DNA of 64,000 bases, from positions 356,067 to 420,066 of the forward strand of contig NZ_JNAS01000001.1 of assembly GCF_000760115.1 (NCBI RefSeq), written 5' to 3'. Source of the stretch: Prochlorococcus marinus str. SB (GTDB taxonomy: Bacteria > Cyanobacteriota > Cyanobacteriia > PCC-6307 > Cyanobiaceae). The notes under the pieces are model-generated. The model did not search any database. It was not told the DNA's origin and saw only the letters and a list, made by a program, of their open reading frames with translations. Of the stretch, positions 29,520-39,437 are shown piece after piece (within the stretch, counting starts at the first letter, position 1; each line of letters opens with the position of its first letter). Made by a program: the position numbers and the translations under genes.

Positions 29520-30611
29520 TTATGTTTTAATTTTTTGTTCTTCAAAATTTGAAATGACCTCTGTTATATCCCGTTTATTAATTTCAAAAGGCAAAAAGTG
29601 AATCTCAGATTTATCTCGACAAGTAAATTCTACAATTTTCTCTAAATTATTATTTTCAAAAACATTTATTCCAAGTTGTCCGATAGTAGTTGGTAAATTC
29701 AATTCTTTCATGAGAACAAATAATTGTTTAATTGATTGATCAGCTAATTTATTATTATTTTTCATTTCTTCTAATCTTAATTGCAATAATAATCCAACCC
29801 CAACAATCTCACCATGTAAGAATTTATTAGGGGTGATTATCTGAGTAATTGCATTATGAATAGCATGTGCTGCAGCAGTCCTACATTTTTCTCCTCCAAT
29901 ACCACCAACTAATCCTGCTGTCAGTCCACATGCTTCTATAGTATTTTGCCAAGAAGGATAATTGTCAAATTGTCCCTTAAACGCTTTTTCTCCATCTATT
30001 AATAGTTGATCTCTTAAAACTCTTGATATCTGAATTGCTTGTTGTACAAGACCATCATCTATCGTTGAACTTGTTATTGAGGATTCGTACCATTTTGCTA
30101 AGGCATCTGCTATGCCACTTGCAAGAGTTCTTGATGGAGCTGTTTGAATAAATTTATGATCATAAACTAGTATTTTCGGACAAGATCTTAATTCGACATC
30201 CTTGATGAATTGACCATCCTTTGTATATATATTTGATAAGGCTGTCCAACCTGCACATGTAGAAGCACTAAGGGGGACTGTAATACAAGGGATATTAAGA
30301 GACTCGGCTATATATTTTCCAGAATCTAGAACTTTGCCACCTCCAGCTGCGATAACAGAATCATTATTATTGTTCGAAATAATATTCTTAACTCTTGAAA
30401 TATCTTCGTAACAACAATCAAATTGCAAATTAGCAGAATTAACATTAAGGTTTTGATTTTTTAAATCATTAAATATATTATTTCTCAAATTATTCGTTTT
30501 AATCCCTCTACCTAGAATTAATGGACTTTTAGTTAATTTAGTAATTTGAGGTAAAGATTCTTCCCAAGCAGAATTTCCCCTGTATATGGTTTCTGGAGAG
30601 ATTGACTGCAT
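29520..30611 (-). CDS. glycerol dehydrogenase-like (iron-containing alcohol dehydrogenase family)
   Basis: A 363-residue GldA-type dehydrogenase. NAD-binding AAGGGKVLDSGKY lies at residues 88-100. Predicted metal ligands are Asp169 in SGIADALAKW, His252 in HAIHNAIT and His266 in FLHGEIVGVG, the same pattern as Bacillus glycerol dehydrogenase. A glycerol, glycerol-1-phosphate or other polyol substrate is possible; the natural one in these cells is unknown. Gene order is clpC, this gene (15 bases later), and a hydrolase (6 bases later), with no evident pathway link. Confidence 0.83.
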   Translation of the reverse strand: MQSISPETIYRGNSAWEESLPQITKLTKSPLILGRGIKTNNLRNNIFNDLKNQNLNVNSANLQFDCCYEDISRVKNIISNNNNDSVIAAGGGKVLDSGKYIAESLNIPCITVPLSASTCAGWTALSNIYTKDGQFIKDVELRSCPKILVYDHKFIQTAPSRTLASGIADALAKWYESSITSSTIDDGLVQQAIQISRVLRDQLLIDGEKAFKGQFDNYPSWQNTIEACGLTAGLVGGIGGEKCRTAAAHAIHNAITQIITPNKFLHGEIVGVGLLLQLRLEEMKNNNKLADQSIKQLFVLMKELNLPTTIGQLGINVFENNNLEKIVEFTCRDKSEIHFLPFEINKRDITEVISNFEEQKIKT

Positions 30612-30626
30612 ATTTATTTTGAATGA

Positions 30627-33152
30627 TTAGAAGTTAGCACCTGCTAACTCTTGAGAAGATTCTTCAGAAGAAATATTTATTGTAACTTTTTTATTATCAT
30701 CTATATCAACTAAAGCATTATCTCCATCTTTTATTCTCCCAGATAGAACTTCTTCAGCCAAACTATCTTCGAGTAAACGCATAACTGCCCTTCTCAATGG
30801 TCTTGCTCCGTAAGAAGGATTATAACCTTCTTCAACAAGTCTTTCTTTGAAAGCATCAGTTACATTTAATTTAATGCCTTTATCTTGTAATCGGACAAAA
30901 ACTTCTTGCAGCATTATTTCAGCAATTTCTTTAACTTCATTTTTAGTTAATTGTCTGAATACAATTATTTCATCAAGTCTATTTAAAAATTCAGGCCTAA
31001 AGTATTGCTTAAGTTCTTCATTAACTAGTGATTTAATTCTATTATATTGGCTATCTTCAACTGAATCACCTGAGAATTCGAATCCTAATCCGCCGCCTCC
31101 TTTCTCAATAACTTTTGAACCGATATTAGAGGTCATTATTAATAATGTATTTTTAAAATCTACAGTCCTACCTTTGGAGTCAGTTAATCTCCCGTCTTCA
31201 AGTAGTTGCAATAATAAGTTAAAAACATCTGGATGCGCCTTTTCAACTTCATCAAATAAAACGACTGTGTAGGGACGTCTTCTAACCGATTCTGTAAGCT
31301 GACCACCTTCATTAAAACCAACATATCCAGGAGGCGAGCCGATGAGTTTACTAACTGTATGTCTTTCCATAAATTCTGACATATCTAATCTAATCATTGC
31401 TTCTTCACTACCGAAGAAATATGAAGCTAATGATTTAGTCAATTCAGTTTTACCGACACCAGTAGGACCAGAGAAGATAAAACTTGCGATGGGTCTATTA
31501 GGATTTTTTAATCCAACTCTTGCTCTTCTTATGGCTCTTGAGACGGCTTTTACAGCTTCATCTTGTCCAATTAGCCTTTGGTGAAGTGTTTCCTCCATAT
31601 TAAGGAGCTTGACTGATTCAGTTTCTGTTAATTTTTGAACAGGGACTCCTGTCCATGAAGCCACAATGTGTGCTACATCCTCTTCACTAACAAGAGGACT
31701 TTGTAAAAATTTTAAATCACTTTTTACAGGATTATCAGCATCAGATTGATCTTCAACTGTAGATTCTTTTTTATTATCCAAAACCTCTTTAATTTTTGCG
31801 GACAATTCCATCTCTTTTTCACGTAATTGGCCAGCTTGATCGAAATTTTGGTTTCTTACAGATTCTTCCTTCTGTTTCTGGACTTGTCTTAGTTCTCTAT
31901 CTAGCTGTTTTGCTTCAGGCGGAAGTTTAGAGTTTATTAAACGCACTCTACTTCCAGCCTCGTCGATCAGGTCAATAGCCTTATCAGGTAAAAATCTGTC
32001 AGAAATATAACGATCTCCTAAGTGAGCGGCTGCCTCTAGGGCTTCATCAGTAATTTTAAGACGATGATGTTGTTCGTAACGCTCTCTAAGACCTTTTAAA
32101 ATTTCGATTGTATCTTCTATTGATGGCTCTCCTACCATTACAGGCTGGAATCTTCTTTCTAAGGCAGCATCTCTTTCAATATGTTTTCTATATTCATCTA
32201 GGGTGGTTGCTCCAATACATTGAAGTTCCCCTCTAGCTAATGCTGGCTTAAGAATATTTGCTGCATCTATAGCTCCTTCAGCAGCTCCAGCACCAATTAA
32301 AGTATGCACTTCATCAATGACAAGAATGACGTTACCTGCTGATTTAATTTCCTCCATTATTTTTTTTAACCTTTCTTCAAATTCACCTCTATATTTTGTT
32401 CCTGCTACCAAAAGACCTATATCAAGAGTCAAAACTCTTTTATCTTCAAGTATGTCTGGGATATCCCCAGTTTGTATTCTTTGAGCTAAACCCTCAGCGA
32501 TAGCTGTTTTACCTACACCTGGCTCCCCAATAAGAACAGGATTATTTTTTGTCCTTCTACCTAGTATTTGAACTACTCTATCTATTTCTGAATGGCGTCC
32601 AACGACTGGATCTAATTTTGATTCACTTGCTAATTTTGTTAAATTTGTTCCGAATTCATCAAGAGTAGCGGTTTTTAAGTTACCCTTAGTTGTACTAGAA
32701 CCTGTGCCTACTTCGGCTGTTTCACCTAGCATCCTAATGACTTGAGTTCTAACTTTTGTAAGGTCAATATTAAGATTTTCAAGAACTCTTGCAGCAACAC
32801 CTTCACCTTCTCTTATTAAACCTAATAAAAGATGTTCTGTACCAATGTAATTATGACCTAATTGACGAGCCTCTTCGAGGGATAATTCCAAAACTCTTTT
32901 AGCTCTAGGGGTAAAAGGTATCTCTACCGCAACAAACCCTGAACCTCTACCTATTATCTTTTCTACCTCTATCCTTGAATCTTTTAAGTTAACTCCAAGT
33001 GATTTGAGAACTTTCGCTGCAACTCCAGTTCCTTCTCCGATTAACCCCAAAAGAATTTGTTCAGTTCCAACGAAATTATGACCGAGTCTTCTAGCTTCCT
33101 CTTGAGCAAGCATAATGACTTTAATAGCCTTTTCTGTAAATCTTTCAAACAT
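30627..33152 (-). CDS. clpC: ATP-dependent Clp protease ATP-binding subunit ClpC
   Basis: An 841-residue HSP100 unfoldase that feeds ClpP-type proteases. Two N-terminal Clp repeats each contain a LGHN(F/Y)(V/I)GTE-type segment (residues 23-31 and about 98-106). AAA-1 has Walker [11 protein letters not shown] near 208 and pore loop [12 protein letters not shown]. The middle coiled segment with a UVR-like motif lies at about 420-470. AAA-2 has Walker [11 protein letters not shown] near 555. The length is normal for cyanobacterial ClpC, which is essential. Upstream lie a TTGACA box and a 17-base palindrome. It heads a run with the gldA-like and hydrolase genes. Confidence 0.97.
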   Translation of the reverse strand: MFERFTEKAIKVIMLAQEEARRLGHNFVGTEQILLGLIGEGTGVAAKVLKSLGVNLKDSRIEVEKIIGRGSGFVAVEIPFTPRAKRVLELSLEEARQLGHNYIGTEHLLLGLIREGEGVAARVLENLNIDLTKVRTQVIRMLGETAEVGTGSSTTKGNLKTATLDEFGTNLTKLASESKLDPVVGRHSEIDRVVQILGRRTKNNPVLIGEPGVGKTAIAEGLAQRIQTGDIPDILEDKRVLTLDIGLLVAGTKYRGEFEERLKKIMEEIKSAGNVILVIDEVHTLIGAGAAEGAIDAANILKPALARGELQCIGATTLDEYRKHIERDAALERRFQPVMVGEPSIEDTIEILKGLRERYEQHHRLKITDEALEAAAHLGDRYISDRFLPDKAIDLIDEAGSRVRLINSKLPPEAKQLDRELRQVQKQKEESVRNQNFDQAGQLREKEMELSAKIKEVLDNKKESTVEDQSDADNPVKSDLKFLQSPLVSEEDVAHIVASWTGVPVQKLTETESVKLLNMEETLHQRLIGQDEAVKAVSRAIRRARVGLKNPNRPIASFIFSGPTGVGKTELTKSLASYFFGSEEAMIRLDMSEFMERHTVSKLIGSPPGYVGFNEGGQLTESVRRRPYTVVLFDEVEKAHPDVFNLLLQLLEDGRLTDSKGRTVDFKNTLLIMTSNIGSKVIEKGGGGLGFEFSGDSVEDSQYNRIKSLVNEELKQYFRPEFLNRLDEIIVFRQLTKNEVKEIAEIMLQEVFVRLQDKGIKLNVTDAFKERLVEEGYNPSYGARPLRRAVMRLLEDSLAEEVLSGRIKDGDNALVDIDDNKKVTINISSEESSQELAGANF

Positions 33153-33169
33153 TAGAAGATTAAGTTTCC

Positions 33170-33197
33170 TATTAATAACCTACCAGTAATATGTCAA
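33170..33197 (-). promoter_or_regulatory. possible clpC promoter
   Basis: On the minus strand a perfect TTGACA (33192-33197) is followed after 16 bases by TTAATA or after 17 by TAATAG (33170-33175), a moderate -10 match. The predicted start of transcription would be only about 10 bases before the clpC ATG. The -35 match is good; the -10 is weak. Confidence 0.35.
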
Positions 33198-33279
33198 TTT
33201 TGTGTTCAGAATGAGCTTTTGTGAATACCCAAAAGTATATTTTATTAAGTGAAATTGAACTTTTTTAGTGATATAGCAA

Positions 33280-33296
33280 GAAATTACAGTAATTTC
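33280..33296. promoter_or_regulatory. palindrome GAAATTACAGTAATTTC upstream of clpC
   Basis: A perfect 8+1+8 inverted repeat lies 128 bases upstream of the clpC start and 37 bases after the rimI stop. It is not followed by a T-tract on either strand, so it does not look like a terminator. An operator is possible; the regulator is not known. Confidence 0.4.
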
Positions 33297-33332
33297 AAGC
33301 ATGCTGGTTATCCGAACAATTAAATTTTTACA

Positions 33333-33773
33333 TTATTTTGTTGTTAATTTTTTTTCTTTTAAGAGAGCATGTGAACCATCCTTATAATAATTTTTTCTTA
33401 TTCCTACAGTAGAAAAATCAAATCGACTATAAAATTTTTCAGCAGTAACATTACCCTGAGAAACCTCCAATAATATTTTTCTTAAATTTAATTTTTCACA
33501 TTTTTTTATTAAATAGCTCATAAGATATGATCCAAAACCCCTTTTCCTAAATTTCTTATTTACAACAAAATAATTTATTTGAGCTTCATCAAGAACAACC
33601 TGAAAAACACATATTCCAATAACCAAATTTGTAATTAATAATCCAAAGATTTTTGTATCTTCTTTTTTGAATTCGTTAGCCCATTGTGTCTTATTCCATA
33701 AGGAAATTGTATCTGAATCTAATTCATAACATAAATCAATATCTTTCTTATAAATTTGTTCGATAGATATCAT
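33333..33773 (-). CDS. rimI: GNAT acetyltransferase, RimI-like
   Basis: A 146-residue GNAT-fold protein. The acetyl-CoA motif A is KKFRKRGFGSYLMSYL (about 91-106), a variant of the R/Q-x-x-G-x-G/A pattern. The following NLRKILLEVSQGNVTAEKFYSRFDF region is characteristic of RimI, the N-terminal alanine acetyltransferase of ribosomal protein S18. RimI is favoured by length and by the EVSQGN-AEKFY arrangement; another N-acetyltransferase is possible. It lies between divergent lysA and clpC with no close partner. Confidence 0.78.
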   Translation of the reverse strand: MISIEQIYKKDIDLCYELDSDTISLWNKTQWANEFKKEDTKIFGLLITNLVIGICVFQVVLDEAQINYFVVNKKFRKRGFGSYLMSYLIKKCEKLNLRKILLEVSQGNVTAEKFYSRFDFSTVGIRKNYYKDGSHALLKEKKLTTK

Positions 33774-33865
33774 TTTATTATGTAATTATGTATATTTAAA
33801 AAGTTCAAATCTAGAGTCATTATAAAATATGACGGTTTTGGCAAAACTTTATTTAAAGTTCTCCC

Positions 33866-35233
33866 ATGGAAGAAAAACAATCTTTTTTAAAAGAGAAAAT
33901 TGACTTAGAAAGTCCTAATAAAAATATTGTACCTATTTCCACATCCATTGGAGGAGATGGGAAATTGTCAGTTGGCGGATGTTCTATTGAAGAGTTGGTT
34001 AAAAGATATGATTCCCCCCTTTATATATTGGATGAAATCACTTTGAGAAAGTCTTGTAGAGCTTATAAAAAAGCATTAGAAAAATATTACCCAGGGGAAT
34101 CTCTACCTATATATGCTTCCAAAGCAAATAGCTCTATATTCATGAGTAATCTTGTTTCCTCAGAAGGTTTAGGACTTGATGCAGTGTCAGAGGGAGAATT
34201 ATTAACTGCTCTAAAGGGTGGGGTACCAAACGAAAAAATTGTTTTTCATGGGAATAATAAATCTGATAAAGAAATTGATTTCGCAATTAGAAATAACATC
34301 AAAATAATTGTAGATAATGACTATGACTTAAGAAGATTAGAGGAAGTATCAAATTCATTAGATCATGACTTAGAAATAATGATTCGCTTTACTCCTGGAA
34401 TCGAATGCCATACACATGAATACATAAGAACAGGTTCATTTGATAGCAAGTTTGGTTTTGGAATTGAATATCTGAATAATTTATTTGCGACCATAAGCGA
34501 AACTAAACATTTAAAATTAAAAGGCCTACATGCCCATATTGGTTCCCAGATCTTTGAACTAGACCCACATAAGGATCTAGGTGAAATAATGGTAAAAGTT
34601 ATTTTAGACGCCAAAAAATTTGGCCATAATATTAATGAACTTAATGTCGGTGGAGGTTTAGGCATTAAATATACAACATATGACGATCCACCTTCTATCG
34701 ATGAATGGGTTAAAACAATTTCCAACTCGGTTTTTAAAGCTTGTAAAAAACACAATTTAGATCTACCAAAATTGATGTGTGAACCTGGAAGATCCATCGT
34801 TTCTACAGCAGGCATAACAATTTACAAGATTGGAGCTTTTAAAGAAATTCCTGGAATCAGAACTTATTTGTCAGTTGATGGCGGGATGAGTGATAATCCA
34901 AGGCCAATAACATATCAATCAAATTATTCTGCCTGTTTGGTAAAAAACCCCTTAAATATTAACTCAAAAAATAAATATACAATCGCTGGTAAACACTGCG
35001 AATCGGGAGATGTATTGTTTAAGGAGATAGAACTAGCAAATTGCGAAACAGGAGATCTAATATGTGTTTTTGGTACTGGTGCTTACAATAATTCAATGAG
35101 TTCTAACTACAACAGAATTCCGAGACCTGCATCACTTTTAGTTTGTAATGGAGAAGCAGAGATTATTCAAAAAAGAGAAAGTCCGCTTGATCTTTTGAAA
35201 TATGATGTTTTGCCTGATCGCTTTATTAAATAA
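33866..35233 (+). CDS. lysA: diaminopimelate decarboxylase
   Basis: A 455-residue fold-type III PLP enzyme, the last step to lysine. The cofactor lysine is Lys86 in IYASKANSS. The phosphate-binding glycines are in NVGGGLGIKY, CEPGRS is near residue 310, and the second active-site block HCESGD is near 377. The length is normal, with a short polar N-terminal extension typical of cyanobacteria. It is the first gene of the plus-strand run lysA, cdaA, uppS, bioB, trhO. It competes for diaminopimelate with peptidoglycan synthesis. Confidence 0.96.
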   Translation: MEEKQSFLKEKIDLESPNKNIVPISTSIGGDGKLSVGGCSIEELVKRYDSPLYILDEITLRKSCRAYKKALEKYYPGESLPIYASKANSSIFMSNLVSSEGLGLDAVSEGELLTALKGGVPNEKIVFHGNNKSDKEIDFAIRNNIKIIVDNDYDLRRLEEVSNSLDHDLEIMIRFTPGIECHTHEYIRTGSFDSKFGFGIEYLNNLFATISETKHLKLKGLHAHIGSQIFELDPHKDLGEIMVKVILDAKKFGHNINELNVGGGLGIKYTTYDDPPSIDEWVKTISNSVFKACKKHNLDLPKLMCEPGRSIVSTAGITIYKIGAFKEIPGIRTYLSVDGGMSDNPRPITYQSNYSACLVKNPLNINSKNKYTIAGKHCESGDVLFKEIELANCETGDLICVFGTGAYNNSMSSNYNRIPRPASLLVCNGEAEIIQKRESPLDLLKYDVLPDRFIK

Positions 35234-35267
35234 AATTAGGTAAATTTAAATTAATTTTGTTTTTAGT

Positions 35268-36176
35268 GTGAATTTTTGGGGAATTATAAATTTTAAGCTT
35301 TTATTAGATGTCTTATTTGCTCTTGGTTTCGGACTTTTATTATTCTCTAGAGTAAAAGAACAAAGAACATTATGGCTTCTAAGAGGCTATTTGTTTTTGG
35401 TATCATCCGCATGGTTTATTCAAAGATATGCATCCTTACCCCTAACATCAAAATTAATTGATGCTGTTGTCCTAGCTTGCTCTCTTTCATTAGCGATTCT
35501 TTGGCAAGGAGAGTTAAGAAGATTAATGGAATTACTAGGCACTGGAAGGTTAGCTGTATTACTTGGGAATCCACCAAAAGAATTTAGAGCAACTTCAACT
35601 ACTATTACTCAGTTAGTTGATACTGCAGGTAAACTTTCTCAAAATAGAAGAGGCGCTTTAATCGTTGTAGATTTGGGGAGTGATTTAAGACCTGAAGATT
35701 TTTTATATTCAGGCACCAAAATTGAGGCACAATTATCAACTGACCTTTTAATAAATCTTTTTGCAACAGATACGCCTTTACATGACGGAGCAGTTCTTGT
35801 GAAAGGGAATAAAATAATTTCTGCCGGCGTAATACTTCCTCTTTCAAGACAAGGTATAAGTAGATATGGCACTAGACATCTAGCAGCATTAGGTATTACA
35901 GAAAGATTTGACAGATGTATTTGTATTGTTGTTTCTGAAGAAACAGGTACATTATCATTAGCAAACCAAGGCAAACTCGAAAGGCCAATAACCAGCAGCA
36001 GGTTACAAGAACTTCTTGCAAAATTGATTGGTAATCAAAACTCTATGGGATCAAATAAAGTATCTTTAAGTAAAAATGTCTTATCCCAAAAAACAGACTC
36101 AGATGATAATATTATCACTGATATTAATAAAAAAGAGTCAGAAAAATCAGAAATTTTTATTAACAAAAAGGATTAG
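35268..36176 (+). CDS. cdaA: membrane diadenylate cyclase CdaA (c-di-AMP synthase)
   Basis: A 302-residue protein with three N-terminal hydrophobic segments (about residues 8-24, 33-48 and 60-78) and a DisA_N/DAC domain at about 105-240. The catalytic DGA motif is at residues 173-175 in TPLHDGAVLV. The second motif reads GTRHLAALG (Arg203, His204, Leu205), where many bacteria have RHR. A 45-residue Ser/Lys/Asp-rich tail follows the domain. A GTG start at 35268 was chosen since the first membrane segment needs it. It sits 34 bases after lysA and 3 before uppS. c-di-AMP is a nucleotide messenger tied to potassium, osmotic and wall control. Confidence 0.88.
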   Translation: MNFWGIINFKLLLDVLFALGFGLLLFSRVKEQRTLWLLRGYLFLVSSAWFIQRYASLPLTSKLIDAVVLACSLSLAILWQGELRRLMELLGTGRLAVLLGNPPKEFRATSTTITQLVDTAGKLSQNRRGALIVVDLGSDLRPEDFLYSGTKIEAQLSTDLLINLFATDTPLHDGAVLVKGNKIISAGVILPLSRQGISRYGTRHLAALGITERFDRCICIVVSEETGTLSLANQGKLERPITSSRLQELLAKLIGNQNSMGSNKVSLSKNVLSQKTDSDDNIITDINKKESEKSEIFINKKD

Positions 36177-36179
36177 CTA

Positions 36180-36983
36180 ATGAGTTTAGAAAATGTAATA
36201 GAGGATAAAATTAATGACTTATTATTAAAAATAGATAAGCAAAAATTACCCAACCATGTAGCAATAATTATGGACGGCAATGGGAGATGGGCGACCAGAA
36301 AAGGTTTACCCAGATCATTTGGTCATAAACAGGGCGTTAATGTATTAAAAAAAGTTCTCAAAGCTGCTAAAAATTTAGGTTGTAAAGTAATTACTGTTTA
36401 TGCTTTTTCAACTGAAAATTGGACAAGGCCAACAAAAGAAGTTGATTTCCTCATAAATCTTTTTAGTGAAGTTTTAAAAAAGGAAATTAAAGAGATACAT
36501 GAAGAATCAACAAAAATAAAATTTATTGGGGATTTAACTCCTTTCCCAAAAAATTTAAAAGAACTAATCTCTAGTTCAGAATCACTTACTGAAAATAATA
36601 ATAAATTTTTATTTAATGTTTGTGTTAACTACGGAGGTAGACAAGAAATTGTTCAAGTTGCAAAAGAACTAGCATTAAAATCTTCTGCTGGGGAAATTAA
36701 ACCAAGTGAAATTAATGAAGAATTATTTAATTCAGAACTATTAACTGGAGGTATTAAGGATCCAGAATTATTAATAAGAACTAGTGGCGAAAAAAGGATA
36801 AGTAATTTTTTACTATGGCAATTAGCATATTCAGAAATTTATATATCTGATGTACTTTGGCCAGAGTTCAATGAGCATGAATTTTTTAAAGCCATAATTG
36901 ATTACCAATCAAGAAATAGACGTTTCGGCGGTATAGAATCATTACCAAATGAATCTTTTGAAGATTCTCAATATTTATCCTAA
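36180..36983 (+). CDS. uppS: isoprenyl transferase (undecaprenyl diphosphate synthase)
   Basis: A 267-residue cis-prenyltransferase making the C55 carrier lipid for peptidoglycan and other glycans. The catalytic Asp32 is in [14 protein letters not shown]. Conserved [12 protein letters not shown] is near residue 80, and the C-terminal [15 protein letters not shown] with SEIYI follows; the usual RTGGE reads RTSGE here. The length is normal. It starts 3 bases after cdaA and ends 5 bases before bioB, so co-transcription is very likely. Confidence 0.95.
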   Translation: MSLENVIEDKINDLLLKIDKQKLPNHVAIIMDGNGRWATRKGLPRSFGHKQGVNVLKKVLKAAKNLGCKVITVYAFSTENWTRPTKEVDFLINLFSEVLKKEIKEIHEESTKIKFIGDLTPFPKNLKELISSSESLTENNNKFLFNVCVNYGGRQEIVQVAKELALKSSAGEIKPSEINEELFNSELLTGGIKDPELLIRTSGEKRISNFLLWQLAYSEIYISDVLWPEFNEHEFFKAIIDYQSRNRRFGGIESLPNESFEDSQYLS

Positions 36984-36988
36984 TAAAT

Positions 36989-37996
36989 ATGGCTAATTCG
37001 AATAATCAGTTATTAAAAGAAATTAGGTTTGATTGGAATAAAGAGGAGATATTGGAAATACTTAATATGCCTCTTATTGATTTAATGTGGGAATCACAAA
37101 ACGTTCATAGGAAATTTAATAAGTACGATATTCAATTAGCATCATTGTTCAGCGTAAAAACTGGTGGATGTGAGGAAAATTGTTCCTACTGTAGCCAATC
37201 TATTTATAGTGCTAGCGAAATTAAAAGTCATCCACAATTTCAAGTTGAACAGGTTTTAGCAAGAGCTCAAATAGCAAAAAATGAAGGTGCAGATAGGTTT
37301 TGTATGGGTTGGGCGTGGAGAGAAATTAGAGATGGGAAATCTTTTAATGCAATGTTAGAGATGGTTAGCGGTGTAAGAGATTTAGGGATGGAAGCATGTG
37401 TTACTGCAGGAATGCTTACAGAAGATCAAGCTTCAAGACTGGCTGATGCAGGTTTGACCGCGTATAACCACAATCTTGATACTAGTCCTGAGCATTATAA
37501 AAATATTATTACGACTAGAACTTATCAAGACAGACTAGATACTATAAAAAGAGTAAGAAATGCAGGAATAAATGTTTGTTGTGGAGGGATAATAGGCTTG
37601 GGTGAAACTAATGGAGATAGAGCATCTCTTTTGGAAGTCCTTTCAAACATGAATCCACACCCAGAAAGTGTTCCTATAAATTCATTAGTAGCTATTGAAG
37701 GTACTGGTTTAGAAGATAATCAAGAAATTGATTCTATTGAAATGATAAGGATGATAGCTACAGCAAGAATTCTTATGCCTAAAAGTAAAATAAGATTAAG
37801 TGCAGGGCGAGAAAAGCTTTCAAAAGAAGCCCAAATTTTATGTTTTCAATGTGGGGCAAATTCAATTTTTTATGGAGATGAGTTACTAACAACTTCAAAT
37901 CCATCTTTTCAATCAGACAGAAAACTTCTTAAAGAGGTAGGATTATCATTTAACAAAGATTTTGAAACTCGTGAAAAAACATTATCTTCTTTATGA
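36989..37996 (+). CDS. bioB: biotin synthase
   Basis: A 335-residue radical-SAM enzyme inserting sulphur into dethiobiotin. The SAM-cluster cysteines are Cys61, Cys65 and Cys68 in [13 protein letters not shown]. The AGMLTEDQA and [12 protein letters not shown] motifs follow, with the family arginine in IRLSAGRE near the C-terminus. The length is normal. The gene overlaps the next one by four bases (ATGA), indicating translational coupling to trhO. Confidence 0.97.
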   Translation: MANSNNQLLKEIRFDWNKEEILEILNMPLIDLMWESQNVHRKFNKYDIQLASLFSVKTGGCEENCSYCSQSIYSASEIKSHPQFQVEQVLARAQIAKNEGADRFCMGWAWREIRDGKSFNAMLEMVSGVRDLGMEACVTAGMLTEDQASRLADAGLTAYNHNLDTSPEHYKNIITTRTYQDRLDTIKRVRNAGINVCCGGIIGLGETNGDRASLLEVLSNMNPHPESVPINSLVAIEGTGLEDNQEIDSIEMIRMIATARILMPKSKIRLSAGREKLSKEAQILCFQCGANSIFYGDELLTTSNPSFQSDRKLLKEVGLSFNKDFETREKTLSSL

Positions 37997-38925
37997 AAGG
38001 CAAAAATTATAAAATAGTCTCTCTTTACTCTTTCTTCCCATTTCAAGAAAACTTAATTATTGATCTAAAAAATAAATTATTAGAAATCGAAAATGAAAAT
38101 GATCTTTCAGGATTGTTAATTTTTGCTAGTGAGGGTATTAATGGAACTATTTGTGCCGAGAAAAATGTAATTGATTTTGTTATCAATTTAATTAATAAAT
38201 ATGCAGGTAATAGAAATTTGAATATAAAAGTAAACTTTTCAAAAGAGAAAGTCTTCAAAAAATTAAAAATAAAAATCAAAAAAGAAATAGTTACCATGGG
38301 TGTCCCTGAAATAAACCCTGCAGAAAATAATGGGACCTATATTGACTCAGTTGATTGGAATAAGTTAATTAAAAATCAAAATACAATAGTAATTGATACT
38401 AGAAATCATTATGAGGTTTCTTTAGGTACATTTCAGAACTCTATAAACCCAAATACAAGAAATTTTCGCGAATTCCCCAAATGGGTAGATGATCATTTAG
38501 AAACCCATTTAGAAAATAAACAGAATACAAATATAGCAATGTTTTGTACCGGAGGAATAAGATGTGAAAAAGCTACTAGTTTACTTAGAAAGAAAGGTTA
38601 TAAAAATATTTATCACCTACAAGGGGGTATACTTCAATACCTTGACGATATACCAAAAGAAAAAAACTTATTTGAAGGTGAATGTTATGTTTTTGATAAA
38701 AGAGTTGCTTTAGATCAAGATTTAGAAAAAGGATCTTACTCGATTTGTCATGCATGTGGAATGCCAATTTCAATTCAAGATCAAGAAAGAAAAGAATATA
38801 GAAAGGGTATCCAATGTCATTTCTGCATAGACAAATTCAGCGATGATGATAGGAAAAGGTTTGAAGAAAGACAAAAACAAATCGATAGATCAAAAGTGGA
38901 AAATCATAAAATCTATAAGGACTAA
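37993..38925 (+). CDS. trhO: tRNA uridine-5-oxyacetic hydroxylase TrhO (rhodanese-domain protein)
   Basis: A 310-residue YceA/UPF0176-type protein. An acylphosphatase-like N-terminal domain (about 1-95) precedes a rhodanese domain with the active-site cysteine in [12 protein letters not shown] (near residue 180). The C-terminal part carries CHACGMP and CHFCIDKF pairs that could bind zinc. E. coli TrhO hydroxylates U34 of certain tRNAs. The assignment is by domain order and length. Its start lies inside the bioB stop. Confidence 0.88.
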   Translation: MKGKNYKIVSLYSFFPFQENLIIDLKNKLLEIENENDLSGLLIFASEGINGTICAEKNVIDFVINLINKYAGNRNLNIKVNFSKEKVFKKLKIKIKKEIVTMGVPEINPAENNGTYIDSVDWNKLIKNQNTIVIDTRNHYEVSLGTFQNSINPNTRNFREFPKWVDDHLETHLENKQNTNIAMFCTGGIRCEKATSLLRKKGYKNIYHLQGGILQYLDDIPKEKNLFEGECYVFDKRVALDQDLEKGSYSICHACGMPISIQDQERKEYRKGIQCHFCIDKFSDDDRKRFEERQKQIDRSKVENHKIYKD

Positions 38926-38936
38926 TTTTCAAAATC

Positions 38937-39437
38937 ATGAAAGTTGAAGAATTAGAAAAATTAGCAGGTTCCATTGGATTATTAATTAAAATTCAAGTTA
39001 GAGAAACTATCGGATTATGTTTTTTTAGAATCGTAATTGCAGAACAGAAAGATAACATAATTAAGATTTGGGCCGAAATGAAAGGTTGGACTTATTTAAA
39101 TAAACAAGGTATTCAGCTTGATACATTAAGAATCCTTAGTAAAGCTCCTGCTTTTGTTTCGGAATTAATATGGGCAACAACTATGGCTTGGGCAATTGAA
39201 AAAAAATCAAGCAACAAAGTAAGACTTTTAGCTATTTTTGATAGTGAAGGATATAGTAAAAAACTTGTAAGATATTTCAAGTTAATAGGATTCAAAATTG
39301 TCAAAGAAGTTGGTTCTAGCCCAGAAGATCTTTTATTAAGGTTGATTTGGGGAGGTGCTGGCACACTTATGAACGGGGAATGTATTTCCATATTGAAAAG
39401 ACTTGAAAAGAAACTCTCTTTAATTGGAGAAAGTTAA
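38937..39437 (+). CDS. conserved-type protein of unknown function
   Basis: A 166-residue soluble protein I do not recognise. The middle (VRLLAIFDSEGYSKKLVRYF, about 97-116, given here as VRLLAIFDSEGY and KLVRYFKLIGF) loosely recalls the C-terminal half of a GNAT fold. However, no acetyl-CoA motif is visible. A glycine-rich turn IWGGAGTLMNGEC lies near residue 138. It begins 11 bases after trhO, so it may belong to that transcript. Its stop shares TTAA (39434-39437) with the stop of convergent lipA. Confidence 0.65.
   Translation: MKVEELEKLAGSIGLLIKIQVRETIGLCFFRIVIAEQKDNIIKIWAEMKGWTYLNKQGIQLDTLRILSKAPAFVSELIWATTMAWAIEKKSSNKVRLLAIFDSEGYSKKLVRYFKLIGFKIVKEVGSSPEDLLLRLIWGGAGTLMNGECISILKRLEKKLSLIGES

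Noticed and set aside
30847..31272. A 141-codon frame antisense to clpC
   Set aside because: clpC is certain here, and the antisense protein is Ser/Leu-rich with no start signal or recognisable pattern.
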